Source of the DNA: JACPJP01 sp964650285
GTDB taxonomy: Archaea; Nanobdellota; Nanobdellia; Woesearchaeales; GW2011-AR4
Assembly: GCA_964650285.1 (NCBI GenBank)
Contig: CAZYSP010000005.1
Location: 4,254-68,253, forward strand
Reading direction: 5' to 3'
DNA length: 64,000 nt
The position numbers and the translations under genes are program-made. The notes beneath the pieces were generated by a model, which was given only the letters and a program-made list of their open reading frames with translations, was not told the origin of the DNA and did no database searches. Positions 1 through 8,885 of this stretch are shown here, one piece after another (the stretch's first letter is position 1; each line of letters starts with the position of its first letter).

Positions 1-1017
1 ATGAATATATTGGTAACGGGAGGATTGGGATTTATTGGAAGCAATTTTATTAGACATATGCTAAACAAGAATCATTGTCAGATTATTAATCTTGATAAAG
101 TAACGTATTGTGCAAACTTTGAAAATCTAAAAGATGTTGAAAAAAATGCAAATTATAAATTTGTTAAAGGTGATATTTGTGATAAAAATATTGTTGGAAA
201 ATTAGTAAAAAAAGTAGATGTAATAATCAATTTCGCAGCAGAAACACATGTTGACAGGTCAATTACGGCTCCAGGAGATTTCATAAAGACAGATGTTTTT
301 GGCACGTATGTTCTGCTTGAGGCAGCAAGAAAGTTTAATATTAAAAAATATATCCAAATATCGACTGATGAGGTTTACGGCAGTATTAGAAAAGGCTCTT
401 TTAAAGAAACAGACAGTTTGAACCCTAGCAGTCCTTATTCTGCAAGTAAAGCATCAGCAGACCATTTAGTGTCTTCTTATTTCGATACCTACGGGTTGCC
501 TATACTGATTACGAGGAGCTCTAATAATTTTGGTCCTAATCAGTATCCGGAAAAACTAATCCCTTTATTTATTACTAACTTATTAGACGGAAAGAAAATT
601 CCGGTTTACGGCGATGGTCTTAATGTTAGAGACTGGGTATATGTTTTGGATAATTGTGAAGCAGTAAACCTTGTTTTGGATAAAGGAAAAACAGGGGAAA
701 TATACAACATTGGCGGAGGAAATGAGAAAACAAATATTGAAATAGCTAGAGCACTCTTAAAGGAACTTGGAAAAGAGAAATCTTTTATAGAATTTGTTAA
801 AGATAGGATGGGGCATGATAAAAGATATTCGCTTGACTGCTCAAAATTAAGAGGCTTGGGATGGAAACCACGCTATAATTTCGATCAAGCAATCGAAAGC
901 ACAATAGGATGGTATAAAGAAAATCAAGAATGGTGGACTAAAATTAAATCACCAGAATACTTAGCATATTATAAAAAACATTATTACGAAAGACACAAAA
1001 TGGAAAGTCAAGAATAA
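1..1017 (+). CDS. rmlB: dTDP-glucose 4,6-dehydratase
   Basis: This enzyme converts dTDP-glucose to dTDP-4-keto-6-deoxyglucose, the branch point for dTDP-rhamnose and other deoxysugars. The protein has 338 residues, normal for the family. It starts with the Rossmann motif GGLGFIG (residues 7-13), followed by STDEVYG (121-127, the T-D-E active-site signature of RmlB) and the YSASK catalytic pair (Y146, K150). The ATG is the first base of the window, so its promoter is not visible, but MNILVTGG is a natural SDR N-terminus. rmlA follows after one base, so the two are probably cotranscribed. No RmlC is adjacent; an RmlD-like gene lies at 33541. Confidence 0.93.
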   Translation: MNILVTGGLGFIGSNFIRHMLNKNHCQIINLDKVTYCANFENLKDVEKNANYKFVKGDICDKNIVGKLVKKVDVIINFAAETHVDRSITAPGDFIKTDVFGTYVLLEAARKFNIKKYIQISTDEVYGSIRKGSFKETDSLNPSSPYSASKASADHLVSSYFDTYGLPILITRSSNNFGPNQYPEKLIPLFITNLLDGKKIPVYGDGLNVRDWVYVLDNCEAVNLVLDKGKTGEIYNIGGGNEKTNIEIARALLKELGKEKSFIEFVKDRMGHDKRYSLDCSKLRGLGWKPRYNFDQAIESTIGWYKENQEWWTKIKSPEYLAYYKKHYYERHKMESQE

Positions 1018-1018
1018 A

Positions 1019-1741
1019 ATGAAAGGGATAATACTAGCTGGAGGGTCAGGATTAAGGTTATATCCACTCACAAAAGTAACTAATAAGCACCTTTTACCTG
1101 TTTACAATAAACCTATGATTTATTATCCTTTGAAAACTTTGATAAATGGTGGAATAAAGGATATACTGATAGTATCAGGGACGGGGCATGCAGGACATTT
1201 TTTAAATCTACTTGGATCAGGAAAAGAATTTGGAGCAAATCTGACTTATGAGATCCAGGATGAAGCAAAGGGAATAGGTCACGCTTTAAGTTTGGCTGAG
1301 AATTTTTCAGAAAAACAAAAATGCGTCGTAATCTTAGGAGACAATATTTTTCAGGAGAATATAACGTCCCATATTGAAAAATTTGAAAAATTAAAAGAAG
1401 GAGCAACTATATTTCTTAAGGAAGTTACTATGACTCAGGCAAAAAGATTTGGTATTGCCGTAGTAGAAAATGATAAAGTTACTTATGTTGAAGAAAAGCC
1501 AAAAAATCCAAGATCAAATTTAGCTATGACTGGTTTGTATATGTTTGACAGAGATATATTCAAAATACTTAAGAGTTTAAGTCCATCTTCGAGAAATGAG
1601 ATTGAGATAACTGAAGCTATTGAAGTTTATTTGAAGAATAAGCTACTATATTATAGCAAAATAAATGGTTTTTGGTCTGATGCAGGAACCTTTGATTCTT
1701 TACTGAAGTCTTCACAATTTATAAAGGAAACTGAAAAATAA
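1019..1741 (+). CDS. rmlA: glucose-1-phosphate thymidylyltransferase (RmlA-type)
   Basis: It joins dTTP (or UTP) to glucose-1-phosphate and supplies the substrate of the dehydratase upstream. The 240-residue protein carries the nucleotidyltransferase signature as GGSGLRLYPLT (residues 8-18), a metal-binding GDN (107-109), EKP (159-161) and the closing W-S-D-A-G-T (219-224). It is shorter than the roughly 290-residue bacterial RmlA and matches short archaeal forms that lack the C-terminal allosteric helices. It follows rmlB by one base. The nucleotide preference (dTTP or UTP) cannot be settled from sequence, although pairing with RmlB favours dTTP. Confidence 0.88.
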   Translation: MKGIILAGGSGLRLYPLTKVTNKHLLPVYNKPMIYYPLKTLINGGIKDILIVSGTGHAGHFLNLLGSGKEFGANLTYEIQDEAKGIGHALSLAENFSEKQKCVVILGDNIFQENITSHIEKFEKLKEGATIFLKEVTMTQAKRFGIAVVENDKVTYVEEKPKNPRSNLAMTGLYMFDRDIFKILKSLSPSSRNEIEITEAIEVYLKNKLLYYSKINGFWSDAGTFDSLLKSSQFIKETEK

Positions 1742-1764
1742 TTATATTATACTCTATTTGTAAC

Positions 1765-3168
1765 ATGAAAAAAAAAGTTTTGGTTTTAGGGGGTGGAGCC
1801 TCAGGATTAAGTACAGCTTGGAGATTAGCTGAGAATAAAATACCTGTAGACTTGATAGAATCTAGCACTAAAGTAGGAGGATTGGCTTCAACAGTTGAAC
1901 ATGGGAAATATTATTTTGATTATGGGCCACATTACTTTTTTAGTGAAAGATCAGAAATTGTTAGAAAAGTTATGTCAATCTATAAAAAATATTATAAGCA
2001 TGATATGCTCGTAAAACACAGAGACGTACTGCTGTCATTCCATGGTAAATTTTTAAAATACCCCCTTTCTATAAAGAATATTCTATTCGAAATATCAATT
2101 TATGATTCTATACATATAGCACTTAGCTATTTTAAAAGTCAGGCAAAGGAATATACTAAACAGCTTGTAAATAAGTTCACATATATTGATAATTTTGAGA
2201 CATGGGCAAAACTCAATTTTGGAGAATACTTGTATAAGATATTTTTTAGGCCTTACACAGAGCAGTTTTGGGGAATAAAATGCAATAAATTAGCACCCAA
2301 GACATTACCTACAAGCCACCAACTTTCCCTGATTAAAACTCTAAAATTAGTTTTTCATAAGAAAATTGCTAAGAAAAATGCATCTTTGGCTGAAAGAGAA
2401 TCTTCATTGTTATTGCGTTATCCTCCAAAGGGAATAGGAGGGGTTACTGATTCTATAGCCAAAGAAGCCAAAAGATTAGGCGTTAGATTTAATCTAGGTT
2501 ATTGTGTTAAAGAAATAAAACGAGACAAGTCAAAATCTTTCGTAGTGACTGCATTAAAAAATGGAAAAATTAAGAGATTCAAATCCGATTTCATAGTTTC
2601 TACAATTCCTTTAATACCCATGCTAGGAATGCTTAAGCCAATACCTCCAAAAAATATAATAAAAAGTTCAAAAGAATTGGATTTCTTATCATTTATAATA
2701 CTATACATAGTAGTTGATGAAAGGGAGATACTGCCTAGTTCTTATTTATATTTTGTAGGAAGGCCTTATAATAGAATTTCTGAAATAAATAAGTTTTCAC
2801 CTAAGATGTGCCCTCCAGATGAAAATATGATTGGTATAGAAATAAGCTGCAAAGAGGAAGATGATGTCTGGAAATACAGCAAAGAGCAGCTATTTGAGTA
2901 TTGCATAAAATATTTAGAAAAAGACAAAATAATAAAACGCGATGAAGTAAAAAAAATATTTGTATTAAAAGCCAGATATGCGTATCCCATCTTCTTTAAA
3001 GACTATGGAAAAAATTTGAAACCCATACAGGATTATATAGATTCAATCCCTAATTTTAAGGTGATAGGACGCGTAGGGGAGTATGAATATATTGATATTG
3101 ACCAGTGTATAGCAAAATCATTTAATCTTGTTGATAATATTACCCCAAAATTAAAGGGCAAACAATAG
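1765..3168 (+). CDS. FAD-dependent UDP-galactopyranose mutase-like / amine oxidase-family protein
   Basis: A 467-residue flavoprotein with an N-terminal dinucleotide-binding motif GGGASG (residues 9-14) and the downstream GGLAST/DYGPHYF segment typical of the NAD(P)-binding UDP-galactopyranose mutase and protoporphyrinogen-oxidase-like group common in polysaccharide loci. The C-terminal GRVGEYEYIDIDQC stretch is the usual FAD-contacting end. It may remodel a nucleotide or lipid-linked sugar, but the substrate is not evident. It follows rmlA by 23 bases in the same direction and meets a minus-strand glycosyltransferase tail to tail. True UDP-galactopyranose mutase activity is possible but not shown. 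Confidence 0.75.
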   Translation: MKKKVLVLGGGASGLSTAWRLAENKIPVDLIESSTKVGGLASTVEHGKYYFDYGPHYFFSERSEIVRKVMSIYKKYYKHDMLVKHRDVLLSFHGKFLKYPLSIKNILFEISIYDSIHIALSYFKSQAKEYTKQLVNKFTYIDNFETWAKLNFGEYLYKIFFRPYTEQFWGIKCNKLAPKTLPTSHQLSLIKTLKLVFHKKIAKKNASLAERESSLLLRYPPKGIGGVTDSIAKEAKRLGVRFNLGYCVKEIKRDKSKSFVVTALKNGKIKRFKSDFIVSTIPLIPMLGMLKPIPPKNIIKSSKELDFLSFIILYIVVDEREILPSSYLYFVGRPYNRISEINKFSPKMCPPDENMIGIEISCKEEDDVWKYSKEQLFEYCIKYLEKDKIIKRDEVKKIFVLKARYAYPIFFKDYGKNLKPIQDYIDSIPNFKVIGRVGEYEYIDIDQCIAKSFNLVDNITPKLKGKQ

Positions 3169-3175
3169 GATTTTT

Positions 3176-4387
3176 CTACCTTTTTTCTAGAAAACTTTGA
3201 TAGACATCTACTATTTTTCTTGCAGAGCTGGCTGCACTAAAATCTTTAGACCTTTTCAATAATTTCTTTCTGTCCCATTTTTTATTCAATGCTAATATTA
3301 TTTTTTCTGCTAAGTCATTTACATCTTTTGGATTTACCAGATAGCCAACATCCTTGTTTACTAGTTCTGGAGTGCCTGCAACTCTTGTTGCAACTATGGG
3401 CTTTCCGCATGCTAAGGCCTCACATAATACTACTGGTAGACCTTCATTTAGGCTAGGCAATACAAAAATGTCACATGCACTCATATAAGCGGGAAGGTCA
3501 TTATGCTTTTTCTGCCCTAAAAATTTTATATAGTTATCCAAGTTTAAATTTGACGCCATTTTTTTCAGCTTACCTTCAGAATGGCCTGAGCCTATTATAC
3601 AGCATAAGATATTTTTCTCTTTTTTCAGGACAAGCTTAAGCGCACCAATTAAATATTCCACACCTTTTCTTTCAAATAAATGGCCTATAAACAGAATTAT
3701 TTTTTTATTCTTCGGCAAATTTAAAACTTTTCTGGCCTTATTTTTGTCTTTTGGCCTAAATTTATCTAACAATGCTCCCATTGGTATAACAAAAATCTTT
3801 TTCTTAGAGATACGCTTTTCTATTTCATTTTGCAGAAATTTGCTTTGACATATTATGGCATCAGAGTTCTTTAAAGTAGATTTGATTAAGAAACTTGAAG
3901 GCATTTGCTTGAAGTAGCGGTTTATATCTTCGCCATATGTTGTAACTAACAGGGGTTTTCTATATTTTCTTTTTAGCCTTTTCCCCAACAAACTTTCGCT
4001 GAGCGAACCATGCAAATGAATTATGTCCGGATTCCAGCTTTCTACTATTTTGTCTGTTATCTTTTTTGAGGAAAAATAAGAAAAAAAACTTTCTATAGTC
4101 AAATAAAAATGCAGAAGCTTCAGCTTAAACAGCATTCTTGGAATCATAATATATTTTGGATGGTAAACTTCAATTCCATCAACCCTTTCTTTAGATGGTA
4201 CCTTAGAGAACCGGTAGTATGGGTTGACTACTCTTATTCTTGGAACGTATACATATGGGTAAATCACCTTTATCTCACAATATTTTTTAAGTTCTTTAAG
4301 CTGGTTTAGCAAAAAAATAGCTGCGATAGGGCTATTTTTTGTTGGAAATGAATGGGTAATGACCAATAGTTTTATTTTTTTCTTCAT
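3176..4387 (-). CDS. GT4 family glycosyltransferase
   Basis: A 403-residue retaining GT-B glycosyltransferase. The N-terminal half has the acceptor-domain pattern (THSFP near residue 11, LHGSLSES near 125). The C-terminal half has the nucleotide-sugar domain with ERKGVEYL (239-246) and the EX7E motif in NEGLPVVLCEAL (E315, E323), then ACGKPIVATRVAGTPE. It acts at the cytoplasmic membrane face on a nascent glycan. It is transcribed away from the sulfatase-like gene at 4506 and shares a 118-base divergent promoter region with it. Donor and acceptor are unknown. Confidence 0.88.
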   Translation of the reverse strand: MKKKIKLLVITHSFPTKNSPIAAIFLLNQLKELKKYCEIKVIYPYVYVPRIRVVNPYYRFSKVPSKERVDGIEVYHPKYIMIPRMLFKLKLLHFYLTIESFFSYFSSKKITDKIVESWNPDIIHLHGSLSESLLGKRLKRKYRKPLLVTTYGEDINRYFKQMPSSFLIKSTLKNSDAIICQSKFLQNEIEKRISKKKIFVIPMGALLDKFRPKDKNKARKVLNLPKNKKIILFIGHLFERKGVEYLIGALKLVLKKEKNILCCIIGSGHSEGKLKKMASNLNLDNYIKFLGQKKHNDLPAYMSACDIFVLPSLNEGLPVVLCEALACGKPIVATRVAGTPELVNKDVGYLVNPKDVNDLAEKIILALNKKWDRKKLLKRSKDFSAASSARKIVDVYQSFLEKR

Positions 4388-4472
4388 GTTATTAGCCTAA
4401 ATTATTGTTAATTTCATTTTGCAAATATAACCTGTTAATTACTACTTCACCCCCTTAGAAGAAACCCGTAAG

Positions 4473-4483
4473 TTATTTAAATA
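4473..4483 (+). promoter_or_regulatory. archaeal TATA box for the gene at 4506
   Basis: TTATTTAAATA is centred about 28 bases before the ATG at 4506, leaving essentially no leader. This is the expected geometry for an archaeal leaderless transcript. Confidence 0.55.
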
Positions 4484-4505
4484 ATTTACCGTTTTCTAAA
4501 TCAAA

Positions 4506-5840
4506 ATGAATGTAGTACTAATAGTAGTTGATTCTTTGCGTTCTGATCACTTGGGTATAAATGGATATGATAGAGATACCAGTCCTAACATAGATAAACT
4601 TGCAAAAGAAGGTGTTTTTTTTACAAACGCTATATGCACTATTCCAAGGACAAGTCCTTCTGTATCATCTATATTAACAGGACTTTACCCACATTCTCAT
4701 GGCTTAAGATTTCTTTTTACGTATAAATTAAATCCTAATGTAGCAACATTACAGGAGATTCTACAGACTCACGGATACAAGACTATAGGGAATGATATAG
4801 AAATGAATGATACTGGCATTGAAAGGGGTTTTGATGCTTTTAATCTATTGCGATGGAGAATAATAAACAAAATAAAAAGAACTATCAAAAAAACTGTTAA
4901 TTGGAACTATAAAGTAGACCCTGCAAAAACATTAACTGATTTCGCAATAAAATCTATTAAAAAATTGAGAAATGAAAAGTTCTTCTTGTACTTGCATTAT
5001 ATTGGACTGCATTGGCCATATAATCCTCCGAAACCATATGATGAAATGTTTGAGTCTGATTACAAAGGAAAGCATACTTTTAATGAAGTTAATGGCAAGA
5101 TTAGTAGAGGAGACCTAATCTTTAATAATAATCTTCCAAAAGAAGAAATTAAACATGCAATAGCGCATCACGACGGCTCAATAAGGCATGTAGACTTTCA
5201 GATAGGCAGGTTGCTAAAGCATCTTGAGAACCTTAATTTAATGGATGATACTCTTGTGATCCTGACTGCAGACCATGGTGAATGTTTTGGTGAGCATAAT
5301 CTTTATTTCCAGCATGGAGAATACTTATATGATGAAGGACTAAAGGTACCATTGGTAATAAAACATCCTAAATTACTTAAAAAGAAGATAGAAAAGCAAG
5401 TTCAATTAACTGATATAATGCCTACCGTTCTAGAAATTTTAAATATACCTTCAATAGATAAAATTGATGGGATAAGCCTAATGCCAATGATAGAAGAAGA
5501 TAAGGTGGTGCGGGAATATACCTTTGCAGAAAGTGGAAAAAATTTTTTCAAGCAGAACAAAAGAGTATATTTTGAAGGAATAAAGGGCAAATGGCGCATG
5601 ATAAGGACAGATGAATGGAAACTAATCTACATACCCCATCCAGATAAAGATATTTATGAGCTTTATAACTTAAAAAATGATTTTGGAGAAACCAAGAATC
5701 TTATAGATAAAGAAATAAAAATTGCTGATAAGCTGAAAAAAGAATTATTTAAATGGATGGAGGGATCACAAGAAGATGAAGGAATGGATTTAACTGAAAA
5801 GTCAAAAAAATTATTAAGGAAATTAGGGTATATGGAATAA
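4506..5840 (+). CDS. sulfatase-fold (alkaline phosphatase superfamily) hydrolase/transferase with Thr nucleophile position
   Basis: A 444-residue member of the sulfatase family. Metal ligands are visible as VVDS (D9, S10) and ADHGE (D256, H257), with GEHNLYFQHGEYLYDEG following, and RHVDFQIGRLL as the usual helix. At the position where sulfatases have C-x-P-S-R this protein has T49-S-P-S-V, so the Cys or Ser convertible to formylglycine is replaced by Thr and the stabilising Arg by Val. That points away from sulfate-ester hydrolysis and towards a Thr-nucleophile phosphatase, phosphodiesterase or phosphotransferase. No signal peptide is seen. Its paralogue at 6142 has the same change. Confidence 0.82.
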   Translation: MNVVLIVVDSLRSDHLGINGYDRDTSPNIDKLAKEGVFFTNAICTIPRTSPSVSSILTGLYPHSHGLRFLFTYKLNPNVATLQEILQTHGYKTIGNDIEMNDTGIERGFDAFNLLRWRIINKIKRTIKKTVNWNYKVDPAKTLTDFAIKSIKKLRNEKFFLYLHYIGLHWPYNPPKPYDEMFESDYKGKHTFNEVNGKISRGDLIFNNNLPKEEIKHAIAHHDGSIRHVDFQIGRLLKHLENLNLMDDTLVILTADHGECFGEHNLYFQHGEYLYDEGLKVPLVIKHPKLLKKKIEKQVQLTDIMPTVLEILNIPSIDKIDGISLMPMIEEDKVVREYTFAESGKNFFKQNKRVYFEGIKGKWRMIRTDEWKLIYIPHPDKDIYELYNLKNDFGETKNLIDKEIKIADKLKKELFKWMEGSQEDEGMDLTEKSKKLLRKLGYME

Positions 5841-5879
5841 GCTAATAGTCAATTTTTGATATTTTATAATCAGGTTCTA

Positions 5880-6062
5880 TATGTACATAAGACTCTGTCC
5901 TAAATCTCGCTTCCGCTTCGGATTGCCATCGGTTCACATCTTGATATTATCAGTAGAAGGCGACATTCCCCGTAAGGGACATCCCCTTGTCGCGTGTTTT
6001 CCTTACCAAAGGGATGCTCACAAATTGATGGCAACCTACATTTAGGACAGAGCCCGTACATA
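5880..6062. mobile_element. MITE-like palindromic noncoding element
   Basis: This element fills most of the 301-base gap between the two sulfatase-like genes and is visibly richer in G and C than its surroundings. A perfect 13-base inverted repeat bounds it (CTCTGTCCTAAAT at 5893-5905 and its complement at 6040-6052), flanked by TATGTAC (5880-5886) and GTACATA (6056-6062). Nested complementary pairs lie inside (GATTGCCATC near 5921 against GATGGCAACC near 6028; GCGACA near 5960 against TGTCGC near 5988). It has no coding potential. It resembles a nonautonomous miniature element, though a structured RNA cannot be excluded. Confidence 0.55.
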
Positions 6063-6141
6063 ACAAAATTTTATAAATAAGCATAAATTGCCGCAGGGTA
6101 TTGGATAATCAACAACTTTATACCAATAGACTATTGATACG

Positions 6142-7278
6142 ATGTTTAATCCATTTAAAAAGAAAAAACCCAATGTAATCATGATAATGGTAGATGCCGT
6201 TAGATATGATGTTGTTGATAAAGTTCCTTATTACAATGAATTAAAGAAAGAAGCTATATTTTTTCCAAACCTTATTGCTTATGCCCCATACACTATTGGC
6301 TCATTACATGCACTTTTTTCCGGAATGGATGGAAATTCTAATGGTATTAATGGATATTATAAGAGTGCTGGTTTTGATAAGAGTAATTGTTACACCCTTG
6401 CACAATATTTGAAAGATGCAGGCTATTATACAGAAGCAGACGTGATTTCAGAAGCAATTATGCCAAACCAGGGATTTGATAAAGTAAGGGTTTATGACGG
6501 GTATAAAGAGAATCTAGTGAAGAGGCATTCAGAAATATTAAATCAAATAAAAACAAAATCTCCTTTTTTTCTTTTTCTGGATTATGACATTATACACATA
6601 AATCTAATGAAGAATGTCATAAAGAAATATTCTGATTTTGACAAAGAGCATTTTCAAAATAAGGAAAATAATTTCAGAAATTACCTAGGTTGGGTTGAAA
6701 AGAGCGGAGATTACCTGAAAACAACAATAGAAAAGATAAAAGAATTGGGTTTGTATGATAACTCAATTATAATTGTTTTTACTGACCATGGCACTAGCGT
6801 AGGAGATAGAGTCGGAGAAAAAGCGTATGGCGTATATCTTTATGAATATACATTAAGATGTTTTTTATATTTAATTGGAAAAGGTTTTCCTAAAGGGGTA
6901 GAAATAACTGACCTTGCGAGAAGCATTGACATTCTACCTACAATGTTGGATATACTTAAACTAAAGGAAAAAGATGACTATAAGAAGATACATGGAAAAT
7001 CATTTTTGTCTTTTGTCAATGGAAGTACAGATAAAAGAATTGCATATTCAGAAACAGGAGGCTTAGGAGGCCCTACACCATCTCCAGAGATACACAATGT
7101 ACAGGCTGTAAGAACAAATAGATGGAAATTAATTTATAATAAAACAAATAAGAAAAAAGAATTGTATGATCTGGAAATAGACAAAGAAGAGAAAAATAAT
7201 CTTATTGGAAAAAATTCTGATGTGGAAGATACTTTATGGGGGGAAATGACGAAACGTCAAGAAACTCAAAAAGCATAA
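6142..7278 (+). CDS. sulfatase-fold (alkaline phosphatase superfamily) protein with Thr nucleophile position
   Basis: A 378-residue paralogue of the gene at 4506. It keeps the metal-site D18 in IMVDAVRYD and TDHG (D215, H216). The nucleophile segment reads T51-I-G-S-L instead of C-x-P-S-R, so it cannot form formylglycine at that position. It ends with the family pattern W-K-L-I-Y-N followed by an E-L-Y-D-L-E segment. Cytoplasmic location is likely because no export signal precedes the domain. A TATA-like TTTATACC lies about 20 bases upstream. Substrate unknown: possibly phospho-sugars or phosphodiester decorations of the glycan. Confidence 0.78.
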   Translation: MFNPFKKKKPNVIMIMVDAVRYDVVDKVPYYNELKKEAIFFPNLIAYAPYTIGSLHALFSGMDGNSNGINGYYKSAGFDKSNCYTLAQYLKDAGYYTEADVISEAIMPNQGFDKVRVYDGYKENLVKRHSEILNQIKTKSPFFLFLDYDIIHINLMKNVIKKYSDFDKEHFQNKENNFRNYLGWVEKSGDYLKTTIEKIKELGLYDNSIIIVFTDHGTSVGDRVGEKAYGVYLYEYTLRCFLYLIGKGFPKGVEITDLARSIDILPTMLDILKLKEKDDYKKIHGKSFLSFVNGSTDKRIAYSETGGLGGPTPSPEIHNVQAVRTNRWKLIYNKTNKKKELYDLEIDKEEKNNLIGKNSDVEDTLWGEMTKRQETQKA

Positions 7279-7289
7279 TTTTTTTTTTT
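7279..7289 (+). terminator. T-tract terminator
   Basis: An uninterrupted run of T directly after the stop codon of the gene ending at 7278, in the 25-base space between convergent genes. Archaeal RNA polymerase commonly terminates at such U-tracts without a hairpin. Confidence 0.5.
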
Positions 7290-7303
7290 GCAATATGAAC
7301 CAA

Positions 7304-8791
7304 CTATTTAACAATTCTCCTATACAAATCTTCTAATTCGGCAATGTTTATCGCTTTCAATAAAAACAGTAAAATAATATAAACTATTCCGGATATCATT
7401 AAAACAATAGCAGTCTCTAACCATACATTAAACACTAAAAGTCCTTTTAGCAGCCATATTATAAATGTGAAAATTAGCCCTGCTATGAAGCTTTTTGCCC
7501 AGATTTTTATTGGAAATGAAATTCTAATAAACTTTCTTATGTTTATTAAGCCAATTACCATTATTATAAGATAGCTCAAAGAGGTTGTTATTGCGGCTCC
7601 AATTATACCTAGCATTGGAATTAATATCAAGTTTGCAATAAAGTTAAATATTGCTGCACTATAAATCATCTTGCTGGTAATCTGAGGTTTGCCTATACCT
7701 GGGAAGAAATTGGAACTTGTCCCCCCTATTGTTGCAAATATCATCCCTATGCTTAAAATTTTCATTGCATTAGCAGCAGGTATATAACTTGCTCCGAAGA
7801 AAACATTTATAACCAAATCTGAAAAAGAAAACATCATAAAAGCCAAGGGGATCATAATCATAAGGGAATATTTGTATAATGATTCCATGCCTTCCGCCAA
7901 TATTTTTTTCTTTTTTTTTGACCATAATTCTGAGGTAAATGGGAGTAATACTTCTGAAATGGCTCTTGGGAAATAGAGCAATATCCTTGTTGTGGGCAGT
8001 GCTACACTATACAAAGCAACACTTGTCAACCCGGAAAAATATGTCAGCATCATTATATCTGTATACCCCAAAACTACTCCTCCAACACCCGTGGCCAGTA
8101 TGAATATACTGTAATGGGATATCTTCTTCAACAATGTTTTATTTATCATGAATTTTGATACAAAGAACTCTGGAAAAACCTTCTTTACAAATATCCAACC
8201 AAAAATTACTAGTAAAAGAGAGGGTACAATAATATATGCTGCTATTGGGCTTAACAACCTATAATTTAATCTGAATCCTACTAAAATAATAATTGTTATC
8301 AATGTCATTCTTGCTAGATCAACTCCTGAGAAATAGGTCATTTTTTTGAAACCCTGGAAAGCAAATTTTAGCACAAATACAAAACTATCTATAAAGAATG
8401 CTATTGCCATTAGTCTAAGAACAATGCTTGCTTGATTATTATGGAAGTAGTTGGATGCAAGAAAATCGGAAATCAAATATAGTACTATTATTATAATGGA
8501 ATTTGTAATGAGTTGTATAACAGTAACGTATACTATTGAGCTTTTTATAGAATCCTTTTCCTTTTTATGCAGGAACTCAGGAATAAACTTTGCCAGGGCT
8601 TTGTCAAATCCTAAGCTTTTGAAAATCCCAAACATACCTAAAAATACAAAGACAGCATAAAACAAACCAAATTCTTCTATAGAAAGATTTTTTGCAAGAA
8701 TGACTCTTACAAGGTATCCCAAAAATGCGGCTAATAGGGAGATGCTCAATATGGTAAATGCCCCTCTAAATGCTACCTTTGTATAGCTCAT
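7304..8791 (-). CDS. Wzx-type polysaccharide flippase (MOP superfamily)
   Basis: A 495-residue integral membrane protein with about twelve to fourteen hydrophobic helices spread over its whole length, as in Wzx/RfbX oligosaccharide-lipid flippases. The N-terminal segment (FLGYLVRVILAKNLSIEEFGLFYAVFV pattern, residues about 24-50) is characteristic of polysaccharide biosynthesis exporters. Its expected role is to move lipid-linked oligosaccharide from the cytoplasmic to the outer face of the membrane. It is the only flippase-like gene seen in the window. A TATA-like stretch about 25 bases upstream of its ATG suggests its own promoter. Confidence 0.85.
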   Translation of the reverse strand: MSYTKVAFRGAFTILSISLLAAFLGYLVRVILAKNLSIEEFGLFYAVFVFLGMFGIFKSLGFDKALAKFIPEFLHKKEKDSIKSSIVYVTVIQLITNSIIIIVLYLISDFLASNYFHNNQASIVLRLMAIAFFIDSFVFVLKFAFQGFKKMTYFSGVDLARMTLITIIILVGFRLNYRLLSPIAAYIIVPSLLLVIFGWIFVKKVFPEFFVSKFMINKTLLKKISHYSIFILATGVGGVVLGYTDIMMLTYFSGLTSVALYSVALPTTRILLYFPRAISEVLLPFTSELWSKKKKKILAEGMESLYKYSLMIMIPLAFMMFSFSDLVINVFFGASYIPAANAMKILSIGMIFATIGGTSSNFFPGIGKPQITSKMIYSAAIFNFIANLILIPMLGIIGAAITTSLSYLIIMVIGLINIRKFIRISFPIKIWAKSFIAGLIFTFIIWLLKGLLVFNVWLETAIVLMISGIVYIILLFLLKAINIAELEDLYRRIVK

Positions 8792-8885
8792 AATTTAAAG
8801 GCGTTATAGAATATTTATTAACGTTTTGTTTTTCTCTATAAATTTTTTTCATTGAAATATAACCTTTTCTAATTCTAATGCTATA

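Noticed and set aside
4506..7278. Annotation of the pair as genuine sulfatases needing formylglycine
   Set aside because: The Cys/Ser required for formylglycine is Thr in both proteins.
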